This document shows positions 44,237 through 53,381 of a stretch of 64,000 nt of DNA, piece after piece; the stretch's first letter is position 1, and every line of letters starts with the position of its first letter. Under the pieces are notes generated by a model. It was given only the letters and a program-made list of their open reading frames with translations. It searched no databases and was not told the DNA's origin. A program made the translations under genes and the position numbers. The DNA lies in the NCBI GenBank assembly GCA_019359015.1, contig JAHHID010000013.1:1-64000 (forward strand), in the 5' to 3' direction. The stretch is from Spirirestis rafaelensis WJT71-NPBG6 (GTDB lineage: Bacteria > Cyanobacteriota > Cyanobacteriia > Cyanobacteriales > Nostocaceae).

Positions 44237-45484
44237 TCATTCTGGCACGATAAATCCTTTCAGCGGTTGATAAATTTCTGCTTCTTTGAGTCCTTTGCTT
44301 TGAACTAAGACACCAAAGCCACCCAATCCCATAGGATCTAGAAGCTGGTGTAGTGCATCTCGCTGTTGCAGGATCTGGGAGATGGGTTGCTGTTGATGAG
44401 AGAGGTTAGCGATGCGTAAACCTAAACCTAACGCCATTAAAAACAATCCCTGCTGAGTAAAACCAACTTTTTGCAATCGAGAGCGATCGCCCCATTTTTC
44501 CAAAGCGGTAAAATCAACATGAGCCGTGATGTCTTGTCGCCCAATGTTTATATAAGGGTTATTATGATGTCGATGCTGATAGTAGCATTGTAAAGTTCCT
44601 TGCGTTCGCCTGGGGTTATAGTAACGATTGGCAGGATAGCCATAATCTATTGTTAACAGATACCCGCGGTTTAATCGGTCTGCCACTATACTCAGCCAGT
44701 CTACAGCCGCTAAATTAATTTCACTACGGTAGCCATCTGCATAAGCATTTTGGGCAAAATCTATTCCCAATAAATCAAAATATTCAGCTATCTTCTCAGA
44801 TGAAAGTTCGCCAATTACCTCGATAAATGGGGAGAGTGGGAGAGGGGGGGATGGGGGGAAAGAAAAATTATTCTCCTTGTCTCCTTGTCTCCTTGTCTCC
44901 TTGTCTCCCCCACTCTTCCCCTCTCCCCGCGTTGTTACATAAATTTCTCGTAACTGCCCTGCCTCTAAGGTAAACTGATGCACTGGCAAGGCATCTACTA
45001 ACTCGTTAGAAAAAAAGCAACCAGTAATTGATTTAGGTGGTATATCCTCTAAATTGCACCACCGTAGGGAAAAATCTTGCAAGCGTTGCTGTTGTTCTTG
45101 TCTTAACGCGAGAGACTTCTCTACAATTACATACTCTAATGAGGCAAAAAAATCAAGGTATTGCCGTTGTAAATAGTTAAGAATATCTGCTGCTAACAAT
45201 CCTTGACCGGCTCCCATTTCTACTAGAGTAAATGGTTTTGGTCGCTCTAAAATTTCCCACATCTGGACAAATTGTTCAGCAAGCAATTCACCAAAGTCAC
45301 CACCAAGGTGAACAGAAGTGAAAAAATCTCCTTGCTTTCCCAAGTTTAGAGCTTTGGTTGAATAATAGCCGTGTTTCGGATGATATAGCGCTATGTCCAT
45401 GTATTCGGCAAAAGTAATTCGCCGTTGGGGACTTGAGGCAATGCGCGAGCTGATAATTTCACACAACGCTGGATTATAATCCAT
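44237..45484 (-). CDS. MidA/NDUFAF7-family SAM-dependent methyltransferase
   Basis: 415 residues. Class I methyltransferase fold: ITFAEYMDIALYHPKHGYYS (23-42), the SAM loop VEMGAGQGLLAADIL (88-102) and FFSNELVDALPVH (157-169). In mitochondria NDUFAF7 dimethylates an arginine of the 49-kDa complex I subunit, whose cyanobacterial counterpart is NdhH (also in this window); a similar role here is inference. Residues about 186-219 (GEGKSGGDKETRRQGDKE ... PSPPLPLSP) are repeat-derived and replace a short loop. Confidence 0.85.
   Translation of the reverse strand: MDYNPALCEIISSRIASSPQRRITFAEYMDIALYHPKHGYYSTKALNLGKQGDFFTSVHLGGDFGELLAEQFVQMWEILERPKPFTLVEMGAGQGLLAADILNYLQRQYLDFFASLEYVIVEKSLALRQEQQQRLQDFSLRWCNLEDIPPKSITGCFFSNELVDALPVHQFTLEAGQLREIYVTTRGEGKSGGDKETRRQGDKENNFSFPPSPPLPLSPFIEVIGELSSEKIAEYFDLLGIDFAQNAYADGYRSEINLAAVDWLSIVADRLNRGYLLTIDYGYPANRYYNPRRTQGTLQCYYQHRHHNNPYINIGRQDITAHVDFTALEKWGDRSRLQKVGFTQQGLFLMALGLGLRIANLSHQQQPISQILQQRDALHQLLDPMGLGGFGVLVQSKGLKEAEIYQPLKGFIVPE
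44828..44929. repeat. In-frame repeat insertion in the MidA-like gene
   Basis: GGGGAGAGTGGGAGAGGGGGGG, AAAGAAAAATTATT, then four CTCCTTGTCT ten-base units. The layout and the ten-base unit are nearly those of the insertion at 33330-33443, showing two copies of one element type in two unrelated genes. Confidence 0.85.
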
Positions 45485-45499
45485 ACTGGGAACGCTTGG

Positions 45500-45640
45500 A
45501 CTGAGGATTATTGACGTACTCCCCTTTTTGAAAAGAAGGGGATTCTTAAAAGGATGTTACGAGACACTCTTAAGAGATGCCTCTCCACCTTTGTTCCTGT
45601 TTCTTGGATTCTTGACTAGACGGTTGCCCGTCCCCGTTAG
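45500..45640 (-). ncRNA. Predicted omega (re)RNA region of the TnpB element
   Basis: In IS200/IS605 elements the guide RNA overlaps the 3' end of tnpB and runs out of the right end, its guide being flanking DNA. Here the tnpB 3' end plus the CCCCTT/AAGGGG hairpin (45521-45541) occupies that position, and the guide would be the DNA just below 45511. Position is inferred from family knowledge, not from a sequence match. Confidence 0.35.
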
Positions 45641-46867
45641 ACCATCTCCACAGGCATTTTCTTTTGTATCCAGGATGCGTCCCACCCCAGATATTCCGCG
45701 ATTGCGGACAATTTGAGCCGCAGCTACATCGCGGTGAACGGTGTATCCGCATTCAGGGCAAGAGTGTACTCTGACGCTGAGTTCTTTCTTTCCAGTATAG
45801 CTATCGCATTGAGGGCAGACTTGCGAGGTGTAATCTTTATCCACCTTGGCAAAATAAACGCCACGCTTCCAGCATACCCATTGCAAAATGCTGATGAATT
45901 GCCCAAACCCAGCATCAAGGGTGTGTTTTGAGAACATTCCCCTTGCCCATACCCGAAAGTCGATATCCTCAACAAATACCATCCCAGCACCGTCACACAA
46001 CTTGTGAGCTAATTTAAAGTGCCAGTATGAGCGAGTATCACTGATACGTTGATGCAGTCGCGCAATCTTTCGGTTGAGCTTGTGACGATTATTAGACTTA
46101 TATGACTTATTCCTCAATCTACGTTGGAGCAATTTCAGCTTCCGGTGCAATGAGTTTAAGAATCTAGGTCTATCAATCACAGATCCATCAGATGTTGCAA
46201 CAAACTTATCTAATCCCAGGTCAATTCCCACTGGATGACCGTGGGGCATAACATCAGGAACAGAGACATCACACTCCAAAGCCATCATCACAAAATATCC
46301 AGATGCTTTGCGGACAATCCGAGCTTGCTTGACTACAAACCCATCTGGGATCTCTCGTGATTTAACATACTCAAGCCATCCCAGTTGAGGCAACTTAATC
46401 TGGTTTCCTCTCAAGATCTGACCTTTTCCCAATTGCGGATACACGAATGACCGCATCCGATATCGGTTTTTGAACCGAGGGAAACCCAACCCTTTGCGCT
46501 TCATGTCAACGAAAGCGGCTTCTAGTTTCTTTAAAACTTGCTGCAACGCTTGTGCATTAACAGTTGTAAGTTCTGGGACTTCAATTTTCGCCTTGGTCAG
46601 TGATTTGCACTGAGTCGCATAGTTGGGATAGGGAGCATCGGCTGGAATGATGTACTCTCCTGAGATGGAACAAGCGTTAATCTGACACTTTCGCGAATTT
46701 ATCCAATCCTTGCGTTCACGCAGAGCAAAGTTCCAGACTTTCCGGCACACCGTTAAGGTATGTTCAATCATCTGAACTTGCTCTGGCGTTGGGATTGTTT
46801 TGTACTCGTATGTCAGATTTAGCACTTGTGCTTACCTCCTATGAAATCATACATCATTTCATAGGAG
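45511..46867 (-). mobile_element. Solo TnpB element of the IS200/IS605 (IS1341-like) group
   Basis: Carries one gene, tnpB. The upstream end has an imperfect-palindrome hairpin CTCCTATGAAAT / ATTTCATAGGAG (46836-46867, perfect 12-base arms). The downstream end has CCCCTT / AAGGGG (45521-45541) followed by the GTACGTCAA-type end. Subterminal hairpins instead of inverted repeats are characteristic of this group. No tnpA transposase is present, so movement would need one in trans. Exact ends are estimated. Confidence 0.7.
45557..46825 (-). CDS. tnpB: RNA-guided endonuclease TnpB
   Basis: 422 residues from GTG 46825, placed by a GGAGG ribosome site eight bases upstream that sits in the arm of the left-end hairpin. 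RuvC-like catalytic residues are intact: D202 (VGIDLGLDKF), E286 (VFVEDI) and D366 (HRDVAAAQIV). The zinc finger CPQC/CPEC (C337, C340, C356, C359) is complete. TnpB cuts DNA guided by an RNA from the element end and helps retain the transposon. It appears fully functional by motif. Lies between the MidA-like gene and the coiled-coil gene. Confidence 0.92.
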   Translation of the reverse strand: MLNLTYEYKTIPTPEQVQMIEHTLTVCRKVWNFALRERKDWINSRKCQINACSISGEYIIPADAPYPNYATQCKSLTKAKIEVPELTTVNAQALQQVLKKLEAAFVDMKRKGLGFPRFKNRYRMRSFVYPQLGKGQILRGNQIKLPQLGWLEYVKSREIPDGFVVKQARIVRKASGYFVMMALECDVSVPDVMPHGHPVGIDLGLDKFVATSDGSVIDRPRFLNSLHRKLKLLQRRLRNKSYKSNNRHKLNRKIARLHQRISDTRSYWHFKLAHKLCDGAGMVFVEDIDFRVWARGMFSKHTLDAGFGQFISILQWVCWKRGVYFAKVDKDYTSQVCPQCDSYTGKKELSVRVHSCPECGYTVHRDVAAAQIVRNRGISGVGRILDTKENACGDGLTGTGNRLVKNPRNRNKGGEASLKSVS

Positions 46868-47048
46868 TATTCTAGATACGAAAGGATAAATCCTTTCCAT
46901 CGTTTTCTTCCCGACGCAAAAGCAGGGTGGCTCTCAACTTCTAGGATGTTTTGGTAGTTTATATCATTTATTTTGATGGGTTGTGAAAGTTTGCACCTCA
47001 GGGCTGAAGACCTTGAAATTGAGCGATTTATTGCTCACTACCTAATAA

Positions 47049-48614
47049 CTATTTTTTATTGTGAAGGAAATTCGGGAGTTCAACAGATGCTAATGACTTT
47101 CGCCGTTTGGGTGGACGCTGGGGATAGACTATTGGTGAGGGCGAGATGACATCAGCGGTGTAGTCTGTTGTCAATAGTTCTTGGGAAAAATTATTTGTCT
47201 GTAATTCCAATGGATTAAATGGTGTTACTTCTGACCAGTAATCTTCTGGTTCTTCAGCCGTCGTTTCGGTGAGGGGTAAACTTGATGACATTGGTGATGC
47301 ATCCCGAAGCGGAGAATGTCTTTCTTCAAAGGCATCTTGGGGATTTATTGTTTTTTCCTCATTTGAAATCGGTGTGGCGATCGCTTCCCATATCGGTGTA
47401 ATCGGCTGATTTTTTTCTATATCTTTTTTATCAGCAGGTTTTCCCGCAAAAAACATTTGGATTACATCATCCAACTGCTCGTCTATATTATTTGATGAAG
47501 GTGCGTTTTTTGGTGCGTTAGCGTAGCTTACCGTAGGTATCGGTTCATGATCAATTAGGTGCGATTCTGGCGAGTCGATGTCTTGGGCTGGTGTTGCTGT
47601 GTCTGAAGTTGAGAATTCCCAGGTAGATGAACCAGTAGAATCAGACAGATGTCTGGCGACAAGCCCATCCGGGTCTACGCTTGTGTTTGGGCGTGATAAT
47701 AAAGATTCTCCCCACGGATAATTTAGTTCGTTAGGCAAAGAATCTATCTGTGCCGACCAAGGTTTTATCGGCTCGGCGTTAGAAAATGAAGACGAAGCTT
47801 GTTTAAAGTTTCTAGGTTGGCAGATGTTGATGTCGTCTGACTTATTCGCGCTATCATCTAAAGAATCATAGCTGGGGACAGGGCTTTCCAGACATTTTTC
47901 CAAAGCGGCTTTAAATTGCAGAGTCTGGCGCTGTTGTCGCATTAACCGACTACGTAATTCTCGACAAGTAGTTTCTGATTGTAATATCTGGTGAGACTGT
48001 TCGTTGTAGCTAGTTTGAACTTTGGCACACTCCCGCTCTAACTGGGCAAGCCGTTGTTGGCTAATTTCTAGCTGTGATTTATAGTTTTCTATTAAACTTT
48101 CCTGACGCTGAACAGTTTGGACAGCAGTTTCTAACTGTTGAAATAAAGAGTTGATTTGCTCACCTGCTGCGGCTAGTTCCTGAGTTTGTTGCCCAAGCAT
48201 CGACTCGGCAACGCTTGACCGCTTTTTCTGCCACTGCAATGCTTTTTCTGACTCAGATAAGTCACCTTTTAACACCTCGACTTGCTCGTACAGGTTGGTG
48301 TTAGCCGAACACAATTCTTGATTCAATTCCAGCAGCTTGTTGAATTCGTCATCAATAAGTGCTTGTTTGTCACTGTCAGGTTCTGCCACCCAATCTTGCG
48401 AGGGAGTGGATGCTACAGAATCCGGCGCTAGGCTGACTTTGGCTTCGCGTAACTTGTCTACTGCTGGCATCAAAAGTGGCAATTTCATGATTGCCATGTT
48501 GTTATTGGGCAAAACTGAATCAAAAGGACAATTCCCCGGATCTGATTGTGGCGAATTTGTCAAATTTTCTGGTTCAATAAAAGTTTCGTTATTTATGTTG
48601 TCCGCTTGATTCAT
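47049..48614 (-). CDS. Long coiled-coil protein of unknown function
   Basis: 521 residues. Residues about 90-245 are a continuous coiled coil (LELNQELCSANTNLYEQVEV ... RRQQRQTLQFKAALEK). The flanks are polar and low-complexity, and the C-terminus has a distinct short motif PIVYPQRPPKRRKSLASVEL (493-512). No enzyme motif, signal or membrane span. Could be a structural or scaffolding protein; such proteins occur in filamentous cyanobacteria. Codon use matches neighbours. Solitary. Confidence 0.75.
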   Translation of the reverse strand: MNQADNINNETFIEPENLTNSPQSDPGNCPFDSVLPNNNMAIMKLPLLMPAVDKLREAKVSLAPDSVASTPSQDWVAEPDSDKQALIDDEFNKLLELNQELCSANTNLYEQVEVLKGDLSESEKALQWQKKRSSVAESMLGQQTQELAAAGEQINSLFQQLETAVQTVQRQESLIENYKSQLEISQQRLAQLERECAKVQTSYNEQSHQILQSETTCRELRSRLMRQQRQTLQFKAALEKCLESPVPSYDSLDDSANKSDDINICQPRNFKQASSSFSNAEPIKPWSAQIDSLPNELNYPWGESLLSRPNTSVDPDGLVARHLSDSTGSSTWEFSTSDTATPAQDIDSPESHLIDHEPIPTVSYANAPKNAPSSNNIDEQLDDVIQMFFAGKPADKKDIEKNQPITPIWEAIATPISNEEKTINPQDAFEERHSPLRDASPMSSSLPLTETTAEEPEDYWSEVTPFNPLELQTNNFSQELLTTDYTADVISPSPIVYPQRPPKRRKSLASVELPNFLHNKK

Positions 48615-48922
48615 TACTCTCCACCACCCAGCAGCTTCAAACTGTTCAGCACTAACACAGTATAATTACTCATGTATACGGTCTGATCCAAGTTTACTTT
48701 AGAAGAAAAGTGCAGCTCTCCCAAACACGAGCCATTTGTCATGAATCCGTGTTATTTATTTTCCCGTATGAGGGGGCTGATGACGTTATAACATTTTGAA
48801 TTAGAGATGGGAAATTATTAATAATTGCAGCTTGCGATCGCTTGGCAGCATAGCTGTTCTAGGCGCAATTAAATAAAATAATATTATTAAGAATATTTAA
48901 GAGACATTTTGCCTGACATATT

Positions 48923-48951
48923 GTAGAGACGTTCCCGCGGAACGTCTCTAC
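48923..48951. repeat. GTAGAGACG palindromic repeat
   Basis: GTAGAGACGTTCC, CGC centre, GGAACGTCTCTAC. It begins immediately downstream of the stop of the gene at 48953-50512 (minus strand), as if serving as its 3' hairpin. Confidence 0.9.
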
Positions 48952-48952
48952 T

Positions 48953-50512
48953 TCAAGGTAGCCAGCTGGGGTGAAATCCAATTAAGGGAAGTTGTTCTGG
49001 TTTGATTTCGGCAGTTGTTCCAGCATCAGTAATGGGTAACAGAGGCATTAACCATAAACTACTAGTGGCAATAGCTTCTCCATCATCGCTTCTCAAAGTG
49101 TTTCCTGGTGATGGGGGAGTGTTCGGATCTTCAGGTACTACTTGGTCAAATAACAACCCTAAACCATCCGGTGCTAAACTCATTTCTACATTTCGTTGAG
49201 CGGGAGGTAAGACTAGCAGTGGTTTCTGTTGCCCCGTTTTTATGTCAATTGCAACTAAATATGGCTGTTCTTGATATAGTTCTCCTCCTTGTAATAGCTG
49301 TGTTACCAAGCAATATAAAGTGGGTGAGGCAGTATCAAACTGACACTGAACAATTGAACCTGTAGTTTTTAACAGCAGTTTGTTGACACCTTGATTTGTA
49401 ACTAAAAACAAATCTCGCGTGTAATCTTTATTAAACTTGACCATTGCCGCTTGAGAACCGTCTTTAGAAAAAGCCTGGACCAAGCCAAATTGTGGGAAAA
49501 AAGCTAGGGGTTTACTACTATCTGTTTTTAGAGGTAAAATCGCTGTTCCCTCTCCTTGGGCAACTGCTACAGATTGACTATCTGGGGTGATTGTAAAATC
49601 TCCCCCTGGCGGACTTTGCACGCGTTTCAGGTTTGGTTTTTCTCCCGGTTTAGTGTTTGCGGGCATAAACCACAGCCCAAAGTCACCAGGACTAGCTCTA
49701 TTTCCTCGCTGAATGGCAATTGTTTGTCCATCCTGAGATATGTCAAATTTTAAGTTTTGAAAGTCTTTATTATCTAATATTAGGTCAACTTTACCTGCTG
49801 GTTCAGCTTGTTTTTCCTGTTGTAAAGAAATGCCTGTGGTTACTGTATATAACTGCGCGGAAAGTAAGTCTTGATTTGATGATGTGCGAGCCGAAAATAT
49901 AATTTTTTCTCCTTCTGGAAATGGCTTATAGTCCATCACGACCAAATCTTTGGGAGTCAGTATTTTATTTTGGTCTTGAGTCAAATTATAGAGAACTAAT
50001 CGTCCCTTTTCTTCTTTGTCTGCTCCTATATAAAGCATGACGCGATCGCGTGTACGAAAGTTACCTACAAAAGGTGCGTTCGTCCGTTTTTTTGGTTCTT
50101 TTTCCGCAAACGCAAACTTATCTTTTGCACCTTGTAACTGCACTTTATAAGTTGTACCATAAGGCGCTGGTGTCAAAAGCGTATAAAACATTTTTCGCCC
50201 TGCCCAACTAAATTTGCCTGCTAGGGGAGGGTCAATTTTCAAGTTTTGCTCAACACTTTTTGTATCCATTGGGCGACTAAAAGAGAGAGCAAAACGGTTA
50301 TATTCTGCGCCAATTTTTTGATTCTCCCAATTGGAATTAGTTAAGGATAAATCTTTTGTCTCAGTTTCTTGATGTTGCCAGGTAAAGTCTCGCACACGAG
50401 ATGTTACCACGTCACCTTGCAATATCATTACTCCTATGACGAAACAGAGCACGAGCATTAGGGCGATCGCCACACGATCTAGCGGTTGGATAGAGGCTTT
50501 AAAATTGGTCAT
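48953..50512 (-). CDS. Membrane-anchored protein with Ig-like and beta-propeller-like regions
   Basis: 519 residues from the ATG at 50512; an ATG three codons earlier lies in heptamer repeat DNA. One N-terminal span (about 14-31) anchors it. Residues about 60-150 (YNRFALSFSRPMDTKSVEQN ... LTPAPYGTTYKVQL) match a bacterial Ig-like (SbsA-type) domain. Residues 150-515 have the blade-like repeats of a TolB/WD40-like propeller. Extracytoplasmic binding role likely, ligand unknown. It is the third gene of a co-directional cluster with the TIGR03943 and permease genes (27-base gap to the former). Confidence 0.75.
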   Translation of the reverse strand: MTNFKASIQPLDRVAIALMLVLCFVIGVMILQGDVVTSRVRDFTWQHQETETKDLSLTNSNWENQKIGAEYNRFALSFSRPMDTKSVEQNLKIDPPLAGKFSWAGRKMFYTLLTPAPYGTTYKVQLQGAKDKFAFAEKEPKKRTNAPFVGNFRTRDRVMLYIGADKEEKGRLVLYNLTQDQNKILTPKDLVVMDYKPFPEGEKIIFSARTSSNQDLLSAQLYTVTTGISLQQEKQAEPAGKVDLILDNKDFQNLKFDISQDGQTIAIQRGNRASPGDFGLWFMPANTKPGEKPNLKRVQSPPGGDFTITPDSQSVAVAQGEGTAILPLKTDSSKPLAFFPQFGLVQAFSKDGSQAAMVKFNKDYTRDLFLVTNQGVNKLLLKTTGSIVQCQFDTASPTLYCLVTQLLQGGELYQEQPYLVAIDIKTGQQKPLLVLPPAQRNVEMSLAPDGLGLLFDQVVPEDPNTPPSPGNTLRSDDGEAIATSSLWLMPLLPITDAGTTAEIKPEQLPLIGFHPSWLP

Positions 50513-50539
50513 TTTGGGCATTGGGCATTGGGCAAATAA

Positions 50540-51310
50540 CTAATAACTATACGGATCTTTTGGTTGGGGAATTTTTTTTATGGAACTGGCAGTGATGGTG
50601 AGTTGGCGTTTGCCAGACAGTATTTCTGTCGCCATTTGTCCTTCTACTTCTAGCCAAGTATCAGCTGTATATTGTTCGCTATTTGGAGCTAATTTGACGG
50701 GTAATCCTACAGGATAAGCGTCTGCGGCACAACAAGTCAGAACAAATTTACCCAAGAAAAAATAATCTTTTTGTAAATTTGGCGGATGAATTACAAATCC
50801 TTGGACTTTGGCTTTTTGTCCTGAATATCTATCTGGCTCTGGATAAACATTGAGTTCGCGTACCCAGTCTACAAGCGATCGCTTCTCTGGAGGAGTAGAA
50901 GCACGAAATTGTTGAGGTTTGATGCGGGCAGTTCCCAACAAATCACCAACATCGCGTTGGAGTGCTTTGTCACTAGCAAAGACTCGCGGTGTAAAAATTA
51001 ATCCGAGAATTGCTGCTGTCAACAGCAAAGCACTACCCCAGCCAGGGGGAAAGAAATTTATATGCTCCGCATTGGCTACAATATCACGCCGTCGTCGCCG
51101 CCAAAGTTCTTGTGTTCTGAAAAAAGCGACAATTAGTAAGCTGATACCACTGGCGATCGCTAACCCAAAGTAATTTGGATGAATCAACAAATTTAGCTTG
51201 CCAGTCAACCAGTATTTCAACAATAAAACTCCCCAAGCTGCAATTGCTATAACATCCAGCCAAGGAAGTAACAAATTTGGTTTTCTAGGTTTTCGGTTTT
51301 GGGTGGTCAT
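50540..51310 (-). CDS. TIGR03943-family permease-associated protein
   Basis: 256 residues. Three hydrophobic spans (about 16-34, 45-63, 92-108), then a soluble C-terminal domain with YSGQKAKVQGFVIHPP, FVLTCCAADAYPVGLPV and DTWLEVEGQM. This is the companion protein usually encoded next to DUF318-type permeases (YcgQ of Bacillus). The CCAADA pair may bind metal. Role in transport is presumed from gene pairing. Confidence 0.88.
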   Translation of the reverse strand: MTTQNRKPRKPNLLLPWLDVIAIAAWGVLLLKYWLTGKLNLLIHPNYFGLAIASGISLLIVAFFRTQELWRRRRRDIVANAEHINFFPPGWGSALLLTAAILGLIFTPRVFASDKALQRDVGDLLGTARIKPQQFRASTPPEKRSLVDWVRELNVYPEPDRYSGQKAKVQGFVIHPPNLQKDYFFLGKFVLTCCAADAYPVGLPVKLAPNSEQYTADTWLEVEGQMATEILSGKRQLTITASSIKKIPQPKDPYSY

Positions 51311-51330
51311 TTGTCATTGGGCATTGGTAA

Positions 51331-51430
51331 TGGGTTAGTTGATAGTTGTTAATTGTTAGTTATGAAAAATTACTCTTAACCATTATCCACTATCTACTAA
51401 CCACCAACAACTATCAACTTAACAACTATC
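51331..51430. repeat. TAGTTGTTAATTG / ACAACTATC spacer repeat
   Basis: TTAGTTGATAGTTGTTAATTG on the left, CACCAACAACTATCAACTTA on the right; the two halves can pair. Same family as 11194-11325. Lies inside the permease cluster. Confidence 0.6.
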
Positions 51431-51437
51431 AAATTTA

Positions 51438-52493
51438 TTAAATTACGTGCAAGTTGATGAAAAGTGTAAGTAAAAATGTCAATAGTCCTGCCAAGCCAAA
51501 TATGTAAAATACAGTTCGTGGCTTGAAAATTGTCAACATCAAACCAACGCCTTTAATGTCAATCATCGGACCATATACGAGGAATGCTAATAAAGAACCA
51601 CTAGTAAATGTAGAGGCAAAAGACAGGGCAAAGAATGAATCGACTGTGGAACAAATTGACACAACAGCCGCTAATATCAGCATCGTAGTGATTGAGCTAA
51701 TAGGACCCGCACCTAGACTGAGTATTAAGTCACGGGGGGCTAAGACTTGAATCGATGCTGCGATCGCACTGCCGATAACCATCACCGCGCCCAATTCTCG
51801 CAATTCTTGGACGGTATTATCTAGCAATAACCGCAGTTTATCTTTTAGCGGTTTGCTGGCACTAGAAATTGGCTCAGTCGTCTGCATTAAATCACTATCT
51901 ATCCTAATACTTGAACCCGCTTTTCCTCCTAAAAAATAAGTCCCTGACTGTAATAAACCAGATGTTGTTGCTTCTTTTCCTGCCTGGGAACGATGAGTTT
52001 GCCGTTTGGGTTCTGGTTTGCGTGGTGGGTTAAACTTCAGATAACGAGCGATCGCTGGTTGCACAATCGGACTCAAATCCTTTTGAAAACTAAAGACAAA
52101 CCCGATAATCGTAGCGATTAATAGCGAAAATACGACTCGTAACACCACTATTTCTGGCTGATCTCGAAACGCCGTCCAAGTTGCCCAAATCACAATCGGG
52201 TTAATAGTTGGTGCTGCCAGCAAAAAACCAATTGCCACTGGCGTAGGTACTCCTTGCATCAGAAATCGCCGCGCCACCGGCACGTTGCCGCACTCACATA
52301 CCGGAAACAAAAAGCCGATCAAACTCCCGGCAAACGCACCCAGCAGCGGATTTTTCGGCATTATTGCCACCAATTTGCGCTCATCGACAAACAATAGCAG
52401 CAAACTGGAAAACAATACCCCTAGTAATAAAAACGGTATCGCCTCTACTAACAGACTAAGAAATAGGGTGAAACCATTGTTCAGTTGATTCAT
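51438..52493 (-). CDS. UPF0718 / DUF318-family permease
   Basis: 351 residues with eight or so membrane spans in two halves, joined by a soluble loop (about 150-225). Conserved FPVCECGNVPVARRFLMQGV (60-79; C63 and C65) and LAAPTINPIVIWAT in the first half and VSICSTVDSFFALSFA in the second are the family's hallmarks. These paired motifs suggest a substrate or metal path. First gene of the cluster, followed by TIGR03943. Confidence 0.9.
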   Translation of the reverse strand: MNQLNNGFTLFLSLLVEAIPFLLLGVLFSSLLLLFVDERKLVAIMPKNPLLGAFAGSLIGFLFPVCECGNVPVARRFLMQGVPTPVAIGFLLAAPTINPIVIWATWTAFRDQPEIVVLRVVFSLLIATIIGFVFSFQKDLSPIVQPAIARYLKFNPPRKPEPKRQTHRSQAGKEATTSGLLQSGTYFLGGKAGSSIRIDSDLMQTTEPISSASKPLKDKLRLLLDNTVQELRELGAVMVIGSAIAASIQVLAPRDLILSLGAGPISSITTMLILAAVVSICSTVDSFFALSFASTFTSGSLLAFLVYGPMIDIKGVGLMLTIFKPRTVFYIFGLAGLLTFLLTLFINLHVI

Positions 52494-53381
52494 GTGTGTC
52501 GCTGATCAAAGCGGTGTGAGTTTTCAGGTGATCCCCAGCCATTTTATCGAAATGGGGATCAAAAACAGATAGAAATCATTAAAGATTACTTAAAAAAGTT
52601 AGGAATTGGAGATTGGGCAATAGGCACGCTCGCAATAGCAATTAAAGACGCTCAATTTATGATGCGCGTTCTAATTAGGATTCTTTCCATGCCTAATGCC
52701 CATTGCCCTCATCCAAGGTAGTGATTTTTAGCTGAGTCAGTTTATTTACGAGGTTATAGTTGTGCTAGATTGCTCGACTTGAAAAATGGTTCCCATTCTA
52801 GGCGCAACTACCTAAAAGCATAATTTTTTATAATGCATCTTTAAACACTTACAGTAATTTGGTTAGATTCAGTGTTAAATAAGACGTATTTTCATCAGTA
52901 ATTTACAGTTTTTAAACTGAAGCGGGATTTTTTGCTCTACGCGATCGCCTCACTAGTCGAAAAGATTTGCATAAATACCCTGAAGAGGGAACTAAAAATT
53001 ATAAAGTAAAAATTAAGAATCAGTCAAATAATTTCAGGCAGACGAGCGCAGACTTTGTACGCGCAACGCTGCACTGCTGCTTTGGTCTCGCCTATTCTCA
53101 TCATCAATGCACCCCCTTAAAGCTAGTAAGCACTTAGTTAGCACCAAAAATTATTTCTCAGCATTTTCTCAGGAAATTTATCATCTATTTTTAATATTGG
53201 GTTCAAAAACTAGCTCTATATTATTAAGTAACGAATACATCAGTTAAAAAAAAATCAATTTTACAAAAATTCTCTTAAGTGAAGTATTAGTTAGCGTTTG
53301 AGTATCGAAACCTGGTGACATGGCAACCCGACCGGATAATAAAGTTTTGTTAAATACCCTCTTAATTTTATCGAATTTAAC
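52494..53381. other. 888-base spacer without identified gene
   Basis: Between divergent genes. Includes GATTGGGCAATAGGCACGCTC repeats near 52611-52633 and GCCTAATGCCCATTGCCC at 52691-52708. The stretch 52800-53370 is AT-rich with no supported gene and no clear regulatory site, though it must carry the promoter of the thioredoxin-ccdA-cytochrome b group. Confidence 0.5.

Noticed and set aside
45500-46900. A complete IS605 with tnpA
   Set aside because: No Y1 transposase frame lies on either side of tnpB; only tnpB is present.
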